A stretch of 64,000 nucleotides of DNA from Triatoma infestans (taxonomy: Eukaryota > Arthropoda > Insecta > Hemiptera > Reduviidae), in NCBI GenBank assembly GCA_011037195.1, contig JAAEAF010002361.1, positions 1 through 64,000 of the forward strand. Reading direction: 5' to 3'. The position numbers and the translations under genes are program-made. Shown in pieces: positions 13,201-23,614 of the stretch; the first letter of the stretch is position 1; every line of letters starts with the position of its first letter. Below the pieces are notes generated by a model. It saw only the letters and a program-made list of their open reading frames with translations. It had not been told where the DNA came from and did no database searches.

Positions 13201-15243
13201 GAGTAATTCCACTTTTGTCACATCAAAATCAAATAAATTTCAACGAAGGAAAAGGATTGTGAGATTCGGTCTTTTTTTAAAAAATAAGAAAATTTAAATT
13301 CTTGCCAACGTTTCGACAAATAATATATTGTCTTTTTCAAGACATAAAAAAACTGTTAAATAATCTTCAAAACATAACAATTTTAAAAACTTATGTATAC
13401 ATTTTTAAAATTGTTATGTTTTGAAGATTATTTAACAGTTTTGTTTTTTTTTTTGCCTTGAAAAAGACAATATATTTGTCGAAACGTTGGCAAGAATTTA
13501 AATTTTCTAATTTTTTAAAAAAGACCTAATCTCACAATCCTTTTCCTTCATGTAAGAACGGTCGAGAGAATCTTCCATAAATTTCAACTTAACAAGAGTC
13601 GGTCTTACAGCGTGTGGAGATTGTTGAATGCCACAGTAACTTGGGTCTGTTATGTTTACTACGATAAAACATGACATCAAAAGATTTTTAAAACCAAAGT
13701 GCCTAACTTCTTTTTCCCAACATCCGTAGAATGTCCCACATTTATTTAACATTATTATTAATTAATCAATTAATCTTTCAAGCAAGGCATTATAATTCAT
13801 TAAAAGAACTATAATAAACTGAGAAACTTCATACATTTGAACATAATGTCAATTTTTCAGGATTAACTATTATGGAAATTTTAGTAGCACAAATGGTGAT
13901 ACAAGTATTTGTGATGACATTACAAAATATACTCAGTTTTATAGTCCTATATGGAATATTTTCAAATCCAATGAATGGAAGTTATTGGTTAGCTTTTACT
14001 ATAATCAATTTGAATGAATTAGACGGTATGGCATATGGTAAGTATTGAAGATAATGTTCTTACTATCTTTTTTTTTTGCGCATGGACAATGCTTTTTATT
14101 AACGCCAATTACTAATATTAATATTTTGTTTTACAATTTAATTGAAGCTATTATTAATATATTATGATTATTTTAGGATTTCTTTTATCTATGGTAATCA
14201 AGGAAGAGAAAAATGTAGCATACGCTGGAATATTTACAGTATTAACATTGTTTATGCTTACAGGTATGTCTTCTTTTAATTAAAAAAAAAAAAAAAGACT
14301 ATGAATGACACTCCGCCCAGTAATTGTGAACTGCTATATATATATGTATATTTGATATGGTATATATTGGTTTTAATTGAAGGATGTATTCCTTGGGTCA
14401 AGGAAGAACTCCTACAGCTATCTATTATACCATTAAAATGTCCAAAAAAATAATTCACCATGAAAGAGGACGTATTAAGATATTGCCAAATTTTAATTAT
14501 TGAGTTTTCACCGGAATATTTTGGACAGGTTCCTTTGATTAGGGACAAAATTGTTTTTAGCACTTGGTGAAGGCGTGAGTTAGGAGAATGAGAGGACAGA
14601 ATGCTCAAAAAAGTAGAAAAGTTTGACGAAGGTTTAAAAAAAAAAATCTATAACCCGGTAATACAACTTAATTAAGAATTTTTTTTAGTTTTTCTCGCGT
14701 TTTCTTACTAGTGATACAGAATAGGATTATTAAATACTTTACGTTGCGAAGGTCCCCGCAGCTGTCGATACAAAGTTTTTTTTAAAATATTATATATTTT
14801 AAATGAAATACAATTAATTACAATTTTCATTTTGAGTTATTTTTTTTTTTTGGACATTTAGCATAAATAATAATTATAAAGTTTCATATCTTTAAAGTTC
14901 TGAGCTTTAAATTAGAATATAATATGGTTCTCTAAATTATTAGCTATTTAGTCCTGGCGCACTCATTGTTTTAGATTAGTTACATTGAATTTAATTATAT
15001 TTTTCTTCTGTTTTATAAACAGGAACTGTATGGCCAACTCAAGCTTTACATTGGCTGCTAGTACCCAGTTCAAAATTAGTTCCAGTATTGCATACTTCAG
15101 AAGCTTATTACGATGTAGTAATGAGAGGTTTAACTATCACCTATTATTCAGTTTATATAGGTATTTTTGCATCCATATTGGCTATTGTGATATTTTGTCT
15201 ATTAAGTTATTTAGCAATTAGATTTAATATTGGTTCAATTTAA
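1285..15243 (+). CDS. ABCH-type ABC transporter, membrane half (nine exons, 5' end outside window)
   Basis: Exons: 1285-1409, 3903-4131, 4221-4398, 7234-7349, 10199-10263, 10346-10434, 13861-14037, 14177-14263, 15023-15243 (stop TAA 15241-15243). They join in one frame to 428 residues. The first exon is the linker after the ATPase domain (RFKAQLIKNFYWTRRNLP). Then come a first membrane helix, a large loop of about 150 residues, and the ABC2-type block with FERSQVAG, PMNGSYWLAF and five or so hydrophobic helices. The ATPase half (Walker A/B) is not here and should lie left of the Bel/Pao element, which would then sit in an intron. Exon lengths and phases match the paralogue at 31019-47182. Exon 5 is 6 bp shorter than its counterpart, removing two residues of a loop that is otherwise recognisable. 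ABCH is an arthropod-specific family often annotated as ABCG20/23-like; substrate unknown. Confidence 0.85.
1981..2126. repeat. Two-unit tandem duplication, period about 83 bp
   Basis: Both units contain CTTCTCCAGTC, TGTCTGTTTAA, a TCTGG(G)A core and GACTTCTGGGT or GACTGCTGGGT, in the same order. The second unit differs from the first at a handful of sites. Confidence 0.6.
3361..3858. repeat. Hairpin element: two 220-bp inverted arms, 54-bp loop
   Basis: The left arm (about 3361-3580) and right arm (about 3635-3858) are reverse complements with scattered differences, e.g. ATTCCATTTTGTCATTAAAC on the right against its complement on the left. The right arm carries CTGACGA, a GGAT-GAAA-ATCC stem and GAAA (about 3791-3813), the core described for the hammerhead-like family. 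The left arm carries the same core on the minus strand with one base changed. The right arm ends 44 bp before the acceptor of the next ABCH exon. Confidence 0.75.
4823..5230 (-). pseudogene. Non-LTR reverse transcriptase fragment
   Basis: Minus strand, reading from about 5014, contains LGLYIDKSLTWNIYI, like the motif that follows the palm domain of Jockey/RTE-type reverse transcriptases (LGV.ID..LTWN.HI). Only this patch is recognisable; flanks are frameshifted or diverged. It lies in the intron between exons 4221-4398 and 7234-7349. Confidence 0.45.
5570..5760 (-). mobile_element. tRNA-derived SINE, family 2
   Basis: Read on the minus strand it starts with GGGGCGGGTGTTGGTGTAGT, like a tRNA A box, and has GGTCCCCAGTTCGAGTCCCG as the B box. 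It ends in the motif GGCGGGCTTAACGTCC seen at the left. A 55-bp piece of the same tail lies at 40558-40612. Confidence 0.6.
6055..6840 (-). pseudogene. Non-LTR retrotransposon 3' end, 5'-truncated
   Basis: The minus strand encodes a stretch ending in EEEHVFHFIAICPILKEFR and a following KDWGSLVQYAKIAWKYR, similar to the HF...CP zinc-binding tail of non-LTR pol proteins. A (TAA/TTA)n run at about 6055-6085 marks its 3' tail. Further upstream on the same strand is a diverged CNKCNLNIKDVISDKDS piece. A stop and frame changes show it is dead. Confidence 0.55.
6876..6980. repeat. Minisatellite, unit GCTGGCAGATTTAAGCACCA plus variable tail
   Basis: Four copies of a unit of about 28 bp (GCTGGCAGATTTAAGCACCA followed by GAAAAGAC). 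The second copy has a shortened tail. It lies just outside the retroelement piece at 6055-6840. Confidence 0.85.
7508..9062. repeat. Repeat family A cluster (three copies, two orientations)
   Basis: Family A begins with CTTTCTCTTACTCCTAGTAA, itself part of a short palindrome, then has TTTTCACCGGAAATATCCG, GAACAGCATAGCTCAAAAAC and CTCAAAAATGGCTCCGACGA. It ends near AGTAAGAGAAAGTTGTGTGA. Here one plus copy (7508 to about 8150, 3'-truncated) meets a minus head fragment (about 8160-8305) and a nearly full minus copy (about 8395-9062). Other copies lie at 17392, 22199 and elsewhere. No protein is encoded; class unknown. Confidence 0.8.
9063..10198. other. AT-rich intron sequence, nothing recognised
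   Basis: Very AT-rich with several A or T runs (about 9349, 9480, 9607). A short GC-richer piece at 9140-9260 may be the edge of an old insertion. No coding exon was seen before the acceptor at 10198. Confidence 0.6.
10608..11016. mobile_element. Solo LTR (409 bp) with ATAT target duplication
   Basis: The segment starts TGTAACG and ends CGTTACA, a perfect 7-bp inverted end with TG...CA. It is flanked on both sides by ATAT (10604-10607 and 11017-11020). Inside is a GC-richer part with TCTCTATTTATAGCAGTGG, a TATA-like site. No internal domain remains, so LTR-LTR recombination is the simple explanation. The pattern fits Gypsy-type LTRs. It lies in the ABCH gene 1 intron between 10434 and 13861. 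Confidence 0.7.
11800..12580. repeat. Inverted pair of CTGAAGA-GAAA repeats
   Basis: A minus copy (about 11800-11945) and a plus copy (about 12503-12580) share GATGGGCGAACGCCCGAAAC and GACCACAAAATGAAGCAGGC. The minus copy keeps the core CTGAAGA (11892-11898), a GGGC/GCCC stem (11887-11890 with 11879-11882), GAAA (11875-11878), and CATC (11899-11902) able to pair with GATG (11865-11868). The plus copy has lost the first base of the core. Sequence between them is AT-rich with no gene. Confidence 0.7.
12960..13028 (+). ncRNA. Hammerhead-ribozyme-like motif
   Basis: In order: CAATAAATTTT (12960-12970), an unpaired stretch, TC (12978-12979), CTGAAGA (12980-12986), one extra A, GGGTACC-AAT-GGTACCC (perfect 7-bp stem), GAAA (13005-13008), CGTT (13009-13012), GA, then AAAATTTATTG (13018-13028). 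The last segment pairs perfectly over 11 bp with the first. This is the layout of a type I hammerhead: core CUGANGA and GAAA, the self-complementary ACGU as a minimal stem III (dimer type), then U17, with an internal loop in stem I. Cleavage would fall after 13012. The extra A between core and stem II is not standard. Hammerheads of this type are known in Penelope-like elements; activity is not shown. Confidence 0.45.
13130..13701. repeat. 300-bp near-perfect palindrome flanked by direct repeats
   Basis: The arms 13245-13397 and 13398-13548 are almost exact reverse complements with no loop; the centre is TGTATACA. Each arm carries GACAA...TTGTC followed by GAAACGTTGGCAAG, with TTGCC able to pair with GGCAA. 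Outside it, a 50-bp direct repeat (TATGTTTACTACGA ... ACATCAAAAG ... TAAAACCAAAG) occurs at about 13130-13180 and 13650-13701. Confidence 0.8.
14460..14700 (+). repeat. Degenerate repeat family A fragment
   Basis: GAGTTTTCACCGGAATATTTTGGACAGG and the following TTGTTTTTAGCA-like part match the head of family A loosely. It lies in the last intron of ABCH gene 1. Confidence 0.4.
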
Positions 15244-15525
15244 TTCATTTTTTTTTTTTTTTTAAATAATTATGATAAAAAAAATACGATATCAGAGTAC
15301 CTAATGAACTCAAGAATCATTATGGATTGATTGTTTATTGCTCAATAAGAATGTGATTTATCTTCTTAAACTAATTTTAATTAGGTAAATTTGTGATTAA
15401 AACAAATTATAATAATGTACGAACATTTTGGTTCTGATTGCAATGTAGATAAATTCTTATTTTTCTGTTTTGGATCTACAAAAAGAAAATTTAATTTATA
15501 ACTTATATATGTACCACGTATAAAT

Positions 15526-15531
15526 AATAAA
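15526..15531 (+). terminator. Possible poly(A) signal for ABCH gene 1
   Basis: AATAAA 283 bp after the stop codon, the first canonical hexamer in this orientation that I see in the 3' flank. AT-richness makes chance hits likely. Confidence 0.35.
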
Positions 15532-15840
15532 ATACAGCTTTTATATATACCTACTTATACTTTGATAAAAATGCCGGTTAAAACTTTAATTGGGGGTGCT
15601 GCTTGGCAAAATATAATACATGTTTTCCCAATTAGTAACCTATTTATGACTAAGTAAATTTACATATTATGTTGTAATATTGCATTATTAAAAATAACAG
15701 TTAGTTGAAAATAACATCAGTTCTTCTACTTTTTGTGTTGGCTAATTTTTTTCAATAACGTTTTCATGAAAAAAAGGTCTGTAATTTTTAATATGTTTTG
15801 TTGCATTCGTGTAGCGTATTACCTTTTCGGTATTTAACAG

Positions 15841-15969
15841 CTCTTAGATGAAATTGAAGAAGTTTGTCGAAACATATACAGATTAGTTGAGAAATTTTTT
15901 CAATTGCCGATTTATCATCCAAAAACAGAAAAACTAAGAAATTATAATAATGTAGCAGTACAAAACTAG
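15841..15969 (+). other. Exon-like open stretch of unknown origin
   Basis: After an acceptor-like TTTAACAG, 42 codons are open to TAG at 15967-15969. They include LLDEIEEVCRNIYRLVEKFF and YHPKTEKLRNYNN, a more balanced composition than the surrounding AT-rich DNA. It could be a terminal exon of an unrecognised gene, a retroelement piece or chance. I do not recognise the family. Confidence 0.25.
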
Positions 15970-16485
15970 ATCTCACTAGATTCTTAGCTCAGCTAAGAAT
16001 AAATATATCTAACATTAGTTTAATAATTAAATATTAGTTAAATATTTTTAACTTTGTTGAGTGGTTTTTATGTTTTCAAAGGAAATGAAATCTATGATTA
16101 AGTTGTAGCCATTTGCTATATATTGCTTTTTATTTGTATTTGTTTTCCTGCTCAATAAATTAACATCATTTCTTACATTCAAATTATTATTTAATACCTT
16201 ATCTGAGGAATTATTTGAAAATTTAATTTGATTTAATATCTATGAATATAATCTAATCTTTTTTGGTGGGAGGCCCTCTTCCAAAGCAAGCCAGTTTTTT
16301 CAGGCACCCACTGGGCACTTATATTCTTCATTTCGGCTTCATCTTTTTTCCCTTCAACTGTAAAGTGCTGCCAGCAAAGAACTTTCTATCAGCCAAAGTA
16401 TTACTTTCTTTCATGCTAAAGACAACTGAAGACGTTAAATTACTTTATTTGCTTAACTTTATTAACAGAAAAAAGGTAATTTATT
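15970..16485. other. Intergenic, nothing recognised
   Basis: AT-rich sequence between the exon-like stretch and the Tc1 relic. A 94-codon open frame at 16263-16547 ends inside the Tc1 relic and shows no familiar motif. Confidence 0.5.
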
Positions 16486-16489
16486 TTAA

Positions 16490-17290
16490 GGATACCGCCT
16501 TAGCAGTCGCTCTTGAGGAGGAAGGACATAGCGTACGATATGACTGACAGGACGTTTAGGTCTGTCACATTCTACGGTCCATCGAGCAATCGTACATTTT
16601 AGAGAAAGTGGGGAATAAGGTTGGAGAACGGTCACAACAGATCGAGACGACTGATTTCTTTCGGTCCCAGTGCTACGCAATCAGTTCCTTACAGTTATTA
16701 TAAGTTTGGGGTAGTCACCTTGGGTTCTTATACTGTTCAAAGATGATTATGAGAAGAGCTATGATGCCTAGGAGACCAGCATCAGGGCCAGTACTAACCA
16801 GGAATCAGCTTTTGCCAATCGGCATCTCCATTGGAAGTGCTCCTTTTTAACTATATTCAATTATGGTGTGGTGTGGAATAAGTTTGGAGGTACGCACCGA
16901 GTTAATTTTTGTTGAAAGTGGTGCAATGACTGCTGCTACATATGTTGAAGAAGTTCTTCTAGAGGCAGTCCTTAATGTTTGCTCCATTTATCAGGGACAG
17001 TTTCATCCTAATACATGATAACGGTAGTGTTAGCACCCACTTCTTGGAGGAAGTCGGTGTAAATTGATCAATTGGCCTGCACGTTTTCCGGAGATGAATC
17101 CTATCGCATAACTATTGGACATGCACAAGAGACGTGTTAGAGATCAGCCACCAACTACACTGCAACAGCTCCGCATCGTCCTACAAGTATTGGATGCCGT
17201 GCGACAAGAAACTAATTAAAACCTAATTGCAACGATACCCCACCGTATAAGAGGTCTTAGTAATGCCTGAGGAGGAATACCAAGTAATAA
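16490..17290 (+). pseudogene. Tc1-like transposase pseudogene
   Basis: Broken frames follow the order of a Tc1 transposase. First is a helix-turn-helix start (ALEEEGHSVRY), then GPVLTRNQLLPIGISIG-like linker remains. MVWCGISLEVRTELIFVESG begins at 16863, with TAATYVEEVLLEAVLN after it. Next are a DNGSV relic of the second catalytic D region and LEEVGVN, then an ILSHN relic of the DLNPIE region, and a C-terminal tail matching RDQPPTTLQQLR and EETN. At least four stops or frameshifts. Inverted ends were not found. Confidence 0.7.
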
Positions 17291-17391
17291 GAGGTAAGCA
17301 AAATTAAAAAAAGTTATCAAAATTTTGTAAAAAAACTTTTTAATTTTTTCGTTCTTTTTCATTTTCATTTTTTTTGTTTTTACTTTCTCTT

Positions 17392-18390
17392 ACTCCTAGT
17401 AAGACAAAGTATTGTAATCGTGTCAAATTTTCGATACTGAGTTTTCACCGGAAATATCCGTTTTGAGGTGCTCTGAGTCCAAAAAAGTGGTTTTTAACAA
17501 ATGGTCTGTGGGTTTGTGTTGTGTGTATGTATGTGAACAGCATAGCTCAAAAACGAAAAATCGTAGAAAGTTCAAACTTGATATTTCGTCTAGTTATCAC
17601 CACAGGATCTGACAGTGGGTCATCTGTCAAAATTCCTCAACCGGAAGTATCAGTTTACAAGTTTTTTTTTTACGTTTTTGCAATTTTCTCAAAAATGGTT
17701 CCAACGATTTTCTCCAAACTTGGTATATCAACTACACATACAAAGAGCTACAACTTTTATTTCAAACATTTCTCCGGGAAAATTCATTTAACAGCACTTC
17801 TGGGAGAGGGATGGGATTAGGTTTTCATTTTAACTGCTATTTCAGTTTATTAGACAATTCTGTCAGAATTAAATATGTTGTTGAAATTCCGAGTTCGAAA
17901 AAATCGGATAACTGGAAGTGCGTTTGTTTTAACACTTTATTAAATGATTTTTTTTTCACTTTTTTGCGATTTTCTCAAAAATGGCTCCGACGATTTTCTT
18001 GAAATTTCGTATATAAACTGCAATATATAAAGTATATAAACATGCAATGATCTACATCTTTTATTTAAAACATTTCTTTAGGTAAATTCATTTAAGGGCA
18101 CTTTTTGGGGAGTGGTAGCATTACAGCTTCCTTTAAAGTGATATCATAGTTGATTATACAATTCTATCATCCGAACAAAAATAATTAGAAATAAATAGAT
18201 GGCTAAAAATTCCAAGTTCTAAGAAAATTAGTAAGCCGGAAGTGCGCTTTTACTGAACAGTTTTTTTCAGTTTTCGACGAATTTTGTTATATTTGGTACA
18301 CAAACTATAACCTTTATCAATTATAATTTTGAGAACAGAAGTAAGAGAAAGTTGTGTGACTGTTTCACATCAGATTTTTATTTTGTATAT
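17392..18390 (+). repeat. Repeat family A, near full-length copy
   Basis: Starts ACTTTCTCTTACTCCTAGTA, includes CTCAAAAATGGTTCCAACGA twice in related form, and ends at GAAGTAAGAGAAAGTTGTGT followed by TTTCACATCAG. About 1 kb, non-coding. The two halves resemble each other, so the unit may itself be an old dimer. Confidence 0.75.
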
Positions 18391-18839
18391 TAATCCAAAT
18401 CAAGAGTTTGTGTAAAAAATTAACACTACAAGATATTATTTATTCGCGAAATGTATTAAACATATACAGTAGCAATAAATATTATTTATTAATGAAAAAC
18501 TATAGTGACCCATTTTTTTTTGTGGCTTTATATGTAGTTGTATATAGAACAAAAATTGATATGACATTTCAATTTTTAATAATTAAATAATTATATGTCA
18601 ATATATTTTCAAACACAACAAATATTTCGTCATTTAATAAATATATTAGTAGAAAAATGATGTAATAGGGTACAATAATAAAAAAGTCTTAAAATCATAT
18701 ATAACTTAATAAATGTTTCATAATATTAGAAGAACCAAAACATGCTATGATTTTTATTTTTCAACTAGGAATAGTTGCAGCCATTTTCCAGAAAATCACG
18801 AAAAATTGGAAAAAAAAAATATCCAATAAAGTCTTACTT

Positions 18840-19530
18840 CCGGTTGATGCATTTTGCCTCGATGCTGTAAGTTATTCTACAGTACCCTTCCAAGTGCCAT
18901 AGACGGGCCTCTCGCCTACAACACCTCCACTAGGTTAAGATCCCTAGGAATCTGAATGCACGCAGATTGGAGGGCAATTCTCTTCCTGATAAGTGATAAC
19001 TATTCAAGTCCCTGAACCTTCTCTGAATGGCATACATCGTAGTCCGTTAGAAAATGTATTGAAGTTTCCTCCAAATTCCCACAGAATCTTCACATGCAGC
19101 CACACTCTCCAAGCCCAGCTTTGTCAGGTGTCTCCCTGAGTTTACAATGCCCCATAAAGAAACCCGTAAGAATGTGGAGGTTGTTCTTTCTAAGGCACTT
19201 TGCATGCTTCCGATCTCGCTGGGTTATAATTTCCCAAGTAGACGTGCCTCAGACGTGGGAGAGAGTTACAGAGTTGAGAACTTCCTCCTGTCGCTAACCC
19301 CACAAAATGGTTCAGGCCCATAAGAGGGGATATAGTAATTTTCCTTGCCTGAGCGTTGGCTTCTCATTCCCTTCTATGCCAACATGCCCTGGCGCCCAAA
19401 CAAGGGTAACTTTGTTCTCCCTGCCCAGGTTCCTAAAACCATGGGAGTTCAGTAGCTCTAATGGCTGCCTGACTATTGGAAAGTATTACAATTTTTTTGG
19501 TTCCGATATGTCCTATCGAGGTTAAATTCA
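18840..19530 (-). pseudogene. Non-LTR retrotransposon RNase H remnant (copy 1)
   Basis: Same sequence as the better kept copy at 24180-24874. On the minus strand the SQAAIRA active-site region and the following GHVGIEGNEMA-type region can be followed but are broken by small indels. Confidence 0.55.
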
Positions 19531-20806
19531 ATGCACGTTCCAATTTTTACATGTTTTTTTTATTTATTTAGGAGAACATTTTATTTATTAAAGCAAGTTT
19601 TTTTTTAAGTGAAACAATCAGAAAATGTTATATTTTTTTAAATAATTTATATTGATATTTTGTGTTTTAAATCGGATTATAATTTTAGAAGTATTTAATC
19701 AAAAGTAATCAAATTTTCATAAGAAGGAGATATGGTGGGATTATTTATAAGTTCAATAGTACAGTTGGAACAGTTGCTAATATAAAACGGTATCGACCAT
19801 GTATGAGGCAAGAGAGCAACGCGCAGTTATTGTTACTTTAGCATACAAAAGATATGGCATAAATACTGTTATATTACGTGGCCTGAATATGACCGTCAAC
19901 AAGGGTACAATGTAATTAATTTACTATTCTTTAACTGCACAGCTTAATTCCAACTTTAAGTAGTTAATGAATCAAATTATGCATTATGCTTCGAGTACAT
20001 GTTCATTCCAGGATTAGTGGCTTCACTGCTCTTCACTTTTAAATGTAGTCTGTAATGGTTGGTTAATTTTTTATTGTGATCGATGTAATGTAGCTTCCTT
20101 CAAAATATTAAGGATAAGCGATCAATGCAATAAATTTTTTTCTTATCAAAGTATTCAAGCATGCCACTTATCGCGTCCCGATGACTTCATTACGGCACAG
20201 CACTTCACCACGTCTAGTAATTTCACCATACAGACACATCCAACATATATCATTTTTTACGTCAGCCACACACGCATATTTTTGTAAGTGCTTGAATTTC
20301 TTTAATTAAAATGGATCTAAAGCGGTCAACTAATCGAAAGAAGAATTAATAAGGGAACAACTTCACTACAACAGCAAACGTGTCAAATTAATTTAGCTCC
20401 GGAAATACATATTTAGATCCCTGAGTATGAAAACATTGTTTTTAGCGAATGGACTTGTGTGTGTGTGTACAAAATATCTCAAAAAAAAAGGAAAATCGCA
20501 AGAAGCTAAAACTTAGTATTCCGTTTAGGCATCACCGCATCTGATATAAAGGTTTCGGTCAATATCTATCAAACGGAAGTGTGTCTTCACACCAAATATT
20601 CCTCCTTCTCTAGCTGCTTGTAAGAGGAAATTTAGCGTTTGTGGCAAATTGTCAGAAAAAATTTTTCACCATGCAGATACATATTATTATTATTATTACT
20701 TAGCACACTCCAGGCATAGAGCCAAAACCGCTGCCTATGGTCACTTGGCCTTGCCTACATGGTAGGCAAGTTTCCGTCCCTGGGGGAGGCGGACCTCTAC
20801 AGTAAA

Positions 20807-21282
20807 ACCTTTTCTTTTCTTTTTTTTTTTTTAGCAATATTGTGCAAAATTATTTAATATGCATGCATAAATAAAATGAAAGTAAACTAAGTACTATTAT
20901 CTTCAAGGCGCTCCACCTACAAATCCAAAAATTTTATTCAGTTTATCCAGATTATCAATACAAAGCAATTATATCCACACTTTCATACTAAACGTACAAG
21001 AAAATAATGTCTTCTAAGTTGAGTATTAAAAGCGACATTTTAAAAACAAATGAAGATTATCTATCACTGATAAATTATATTGTGGTGGTTAAATAACTTA
21101 TACGGTTGAAGTTAAAAAGTTTAAGATAATAGTTACCACACAAAAATATACATATAAAAACATGAAACATAAAACTAGACTGAATAATGGCCATGAAATG
21201 AAAAAGATATATCTCAAGCTGGTGTAAACGAACTGGCAGCGAAGGTACCGCGAGTCAAAGCTAGCCAGGAGGTAGGTTAACT
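20807..21282. other. Between duplication copy 1 and the Gypsy fragment
   Basis: AT-rich; a T run follows the duplication edge. It may contain the degraded 3' flank or LTR of the Gypsy element to its right, but I cannot define LTR ends. Confidence 0.4.
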
Positions 21283-22130
21283 CTAAACAGTGCCGCCACA
21301 TACTCCCTCACCAGTGACCTCAAGATATTTTTTGGGGAACGAGACTCGACGTCCTGATCGGGTAGTTTGAGTTGGTGGTTGATCTTGATGGCTTGTTTGA
21401 GTAGTGTCCTGGTTGGTGGCGGATGGTATTAGAGTGTCCTCAGAAGCTGCCTCAGGTTCGTGGAGGAGGAAAGCCGGCTTAAGTCGGTCAATGGAGATCT
21501 TCGGCGTTTCCTTAATCATCTGGATCTTGAAGTGTTTGTCGGTGCTTGATAGAACCTTAAAGGGTCCGTCATAGACCGATTGTAAAGGGGTTATATGAGC
21601 ATCCCTTCTGACGAAAACGTGAGTGGCACTCTTTAATTCGGGGTGCACGAAAAAGGTTTTCGTTGAGTGATGGTTTGTAAGCACTGGTTTTAGCTGTGCT
21701 GCGCTTTCTTTTAAACCTGTGACGAATGATGGTACGTCTGTCGTTTTTGCTATATTGTCAAAGAAATCGGAAGGGAGGCGTACACCTTCTCCGTAAACTA
21801 CTTCAGCTGCTGTAGTGTTGAACTTAGGTATTATATAGCTTCGCAGGCCGAGGGTAACAATGGAAGCTTTCCAATCCAGTCGTTTGAAAGGTGAGCCTTC
21901 AACGACTCCTTTAGTTTGCGATGCCACCTTTCAATTTTACCGTTTGATGAAGAATGGTAAGCGGTAGTTTTTACATGATTTGTGCCAAGGTATCTCATTA
22001 GGGCTGTAAATAATGTGTTGTCGAATTGACGTTCTCTATCGGTTGTGATGCACTGAGGAATATCAAAGCGCGCGATCTAGTTCGCAACCCATGCAAAGGC
22101 GACAGATTCCGCTGAAATATTGTTGAATAT
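21283..22130 (-). pseudogene. Gypsy (Ty3) retrotransposon integrase end
   Basis: A 214-codon frame (21927 to 21283) has the end of a Gypsy integrase. It contains YGEGVRLPSDFF, then HVFVRRDAHITPLQSVYDGP and YDGPFKVL, the small beta-barrel that follows the catalytic core, then ISIDRLKPAFL and a basic TRSGRRVSFPKKY tail. Upstream on the same strand (22130-21927), interrupted, is the catalytic core remnant: [13 protein letters not shown] and the [16 protein letters not shown] region with the final glutamate. LTRs, reverse transcriptase and gag are missing. It lies between the two copies of the segmental duplication. Confidence 0.75.
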
Positions 22131-22198
22131 TTCCGCAAAAATTTTGTAAAATAGATTTTTAATTTTTTCGTTCTTTTTCGTTTTCATTTTTTTTTTTT

Positions 22199-22327
22199 AC
22201 TTTCTCTTACTCCTAGTAAGAGAAAGTATTGTAATCGTGTCAAATTTTCGATACTGAGTTTTCACCGGAAATATCCGTTTTGAGGTGCCCTGAGTCCAAA
22301 AAAGTGGAGCAAGTGGTCTGTGTGTGT

Positions 22328-22375
<48 letters not shown>

Positions 22376-23235
22376 GAACAGCATAGCTCTAAAATGAAAA
22401 ATCGTAGAAAGTTCAAACTTGATATTTCGTTTAATTATCACCATAGGATCTGTCAGTGGGTCATCTGTCAAAATTCCTCAACCGGAAGTACCAGTTTACT
22501 AGTTGTTTTTTTACGTTTTTGCAATTTTCTCAAAAATGGCTCCAACGAATGTCTTCAAACTTGGTATATCAACCACACATACAAAGAGCTACAACTTTTA
22601 TTTGAAACATTTCTCCGGAAAAATTCATTTAACGGCACTTCTGGGGGAGGGATGGGATTAGGTTTTCATCTTAACTGCTATTTCAGTTTATTAGACAATT
22701 CTGTCAAAATTAAATATGTTGTTGAAATTCCGAGTTGGAAAAAAAATCGGATAACTGGAAGTGCGTTTGTTTTAACACTTTACTAAATGTTTTTTTTTTT
22801 TTTTTCACTTTTTCGCGATTTTCTCAAAAATGGCTCCGACAATTTTCTTGAAACTTCGTATATAAACTGCAATATATAAAATATATAAATATGCAAAGAT
22901 CTACATGTTTTATTTAAAACATTTCTCTGGGTAAATTCATTTAAGGGGAATTTTAGGGGAGCGGTGGCGTTACAGCTTCCTTTAAAGTGGTATCATAGTT
23001 GATTTTACAATTCTATCATCCGAACAAAAATAATAGATGGCTAAAAATTCCAAGTACTAAGAAAATTAGTAAGCCGGAAGTGCGCTTTTACTGAACAGTT
23101 TTTTTTCAGTTTTCGACGAATTTTGTTATATTTGGTACACAAACTATAACCTTTATCAATTATAATTTTGAGAACAGAAGTAAGAGAAAGTTGTGTGACT
23201 GTTTCACATCAGATTTTTATTTTGTATATTAATCC
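22199..23235 (+). repeat. Repeat family A, near full-length copy in duplication 2
   Basis: Begins ACTTTCTCTTACTCCTAGTA and ends AAGTAAGAGAAAGTTGTGTG. Compared with 17392-18390 it has lost part of the AAAGTGGTTTTTAGC segment and has gained an expanded GT repeat. Confidence 0.75.
22319..22370. repeat. (GT)n microsatellite
   Basis: About 22 GT dinucleotides with one GTGGG interruption near the start, inside a family A copy. The other copies have only a few GT units at this spot. Confidence 0.9.
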
Positions 23236-23614
23236 AAATCAAGAGTTTGTGTAAAAAATTAACACTACAAGATATTATTTATTCGCGAAATGTATTAAAC
23301 ATATACTGTAGCAATAAATATTATTTATTAATGAAAAACTATAGTGACCCATTTTTATTTTGTGGCTTTATATGTAGTTGTATATAGAACAAAAATTGAT
23401 ATGACATTTCAATTTTTAATAATTAAATAATTATATGTCAATATATTTTCAAACACAACAAATATTTCGTCATTTAATAAATATATTAGTAGAAAAATGA
23501 TGTAATAGGGTACAATAATAAAAAAGTCTTAAAATCATATATAACTTAATAAATGTTTCATAATATTAGAAGAACCAAAACACGCTATGATTTTTATTTT
23601 TCAACTAGTAATAG

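Larger units (their letters stand above)
17318..20806 (+). repeat. Segmental duplication, copy 1
   Basis: Matches 22138-27280 in the same orientation and order. It begins at an AATTTTGTAAAA / TTAATTTTTTCGTTCTTTTT stretch, continues through a family A copy (17392-18390), a decayed RNase H region (about 18840-19530), and an AT-rich part with GGTATCGACCATGTATGAGG. It ends in GGGGGAGGCGGACCTCTAC. Compared with copy 2 it lacks about 475 bp near 18785, about 650 bp near 20205 and about 430 bp near 20690. In the 400 bp before 18770 the copies differ at only a few sites. Confidence 0.85.

Noticed and set aside
15023..15221. Alternative frame ORF starting 14985
   Set aside because: It is out of phase with the upstream exons; the ABCH terminal exon frame is supported by phase and homology to the paralogue.
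22262..22786. 168-codon ORF with a Cys-Val repeat
   Set aside because: Produced by the GT microsatellite inside a non-coding family A copy.
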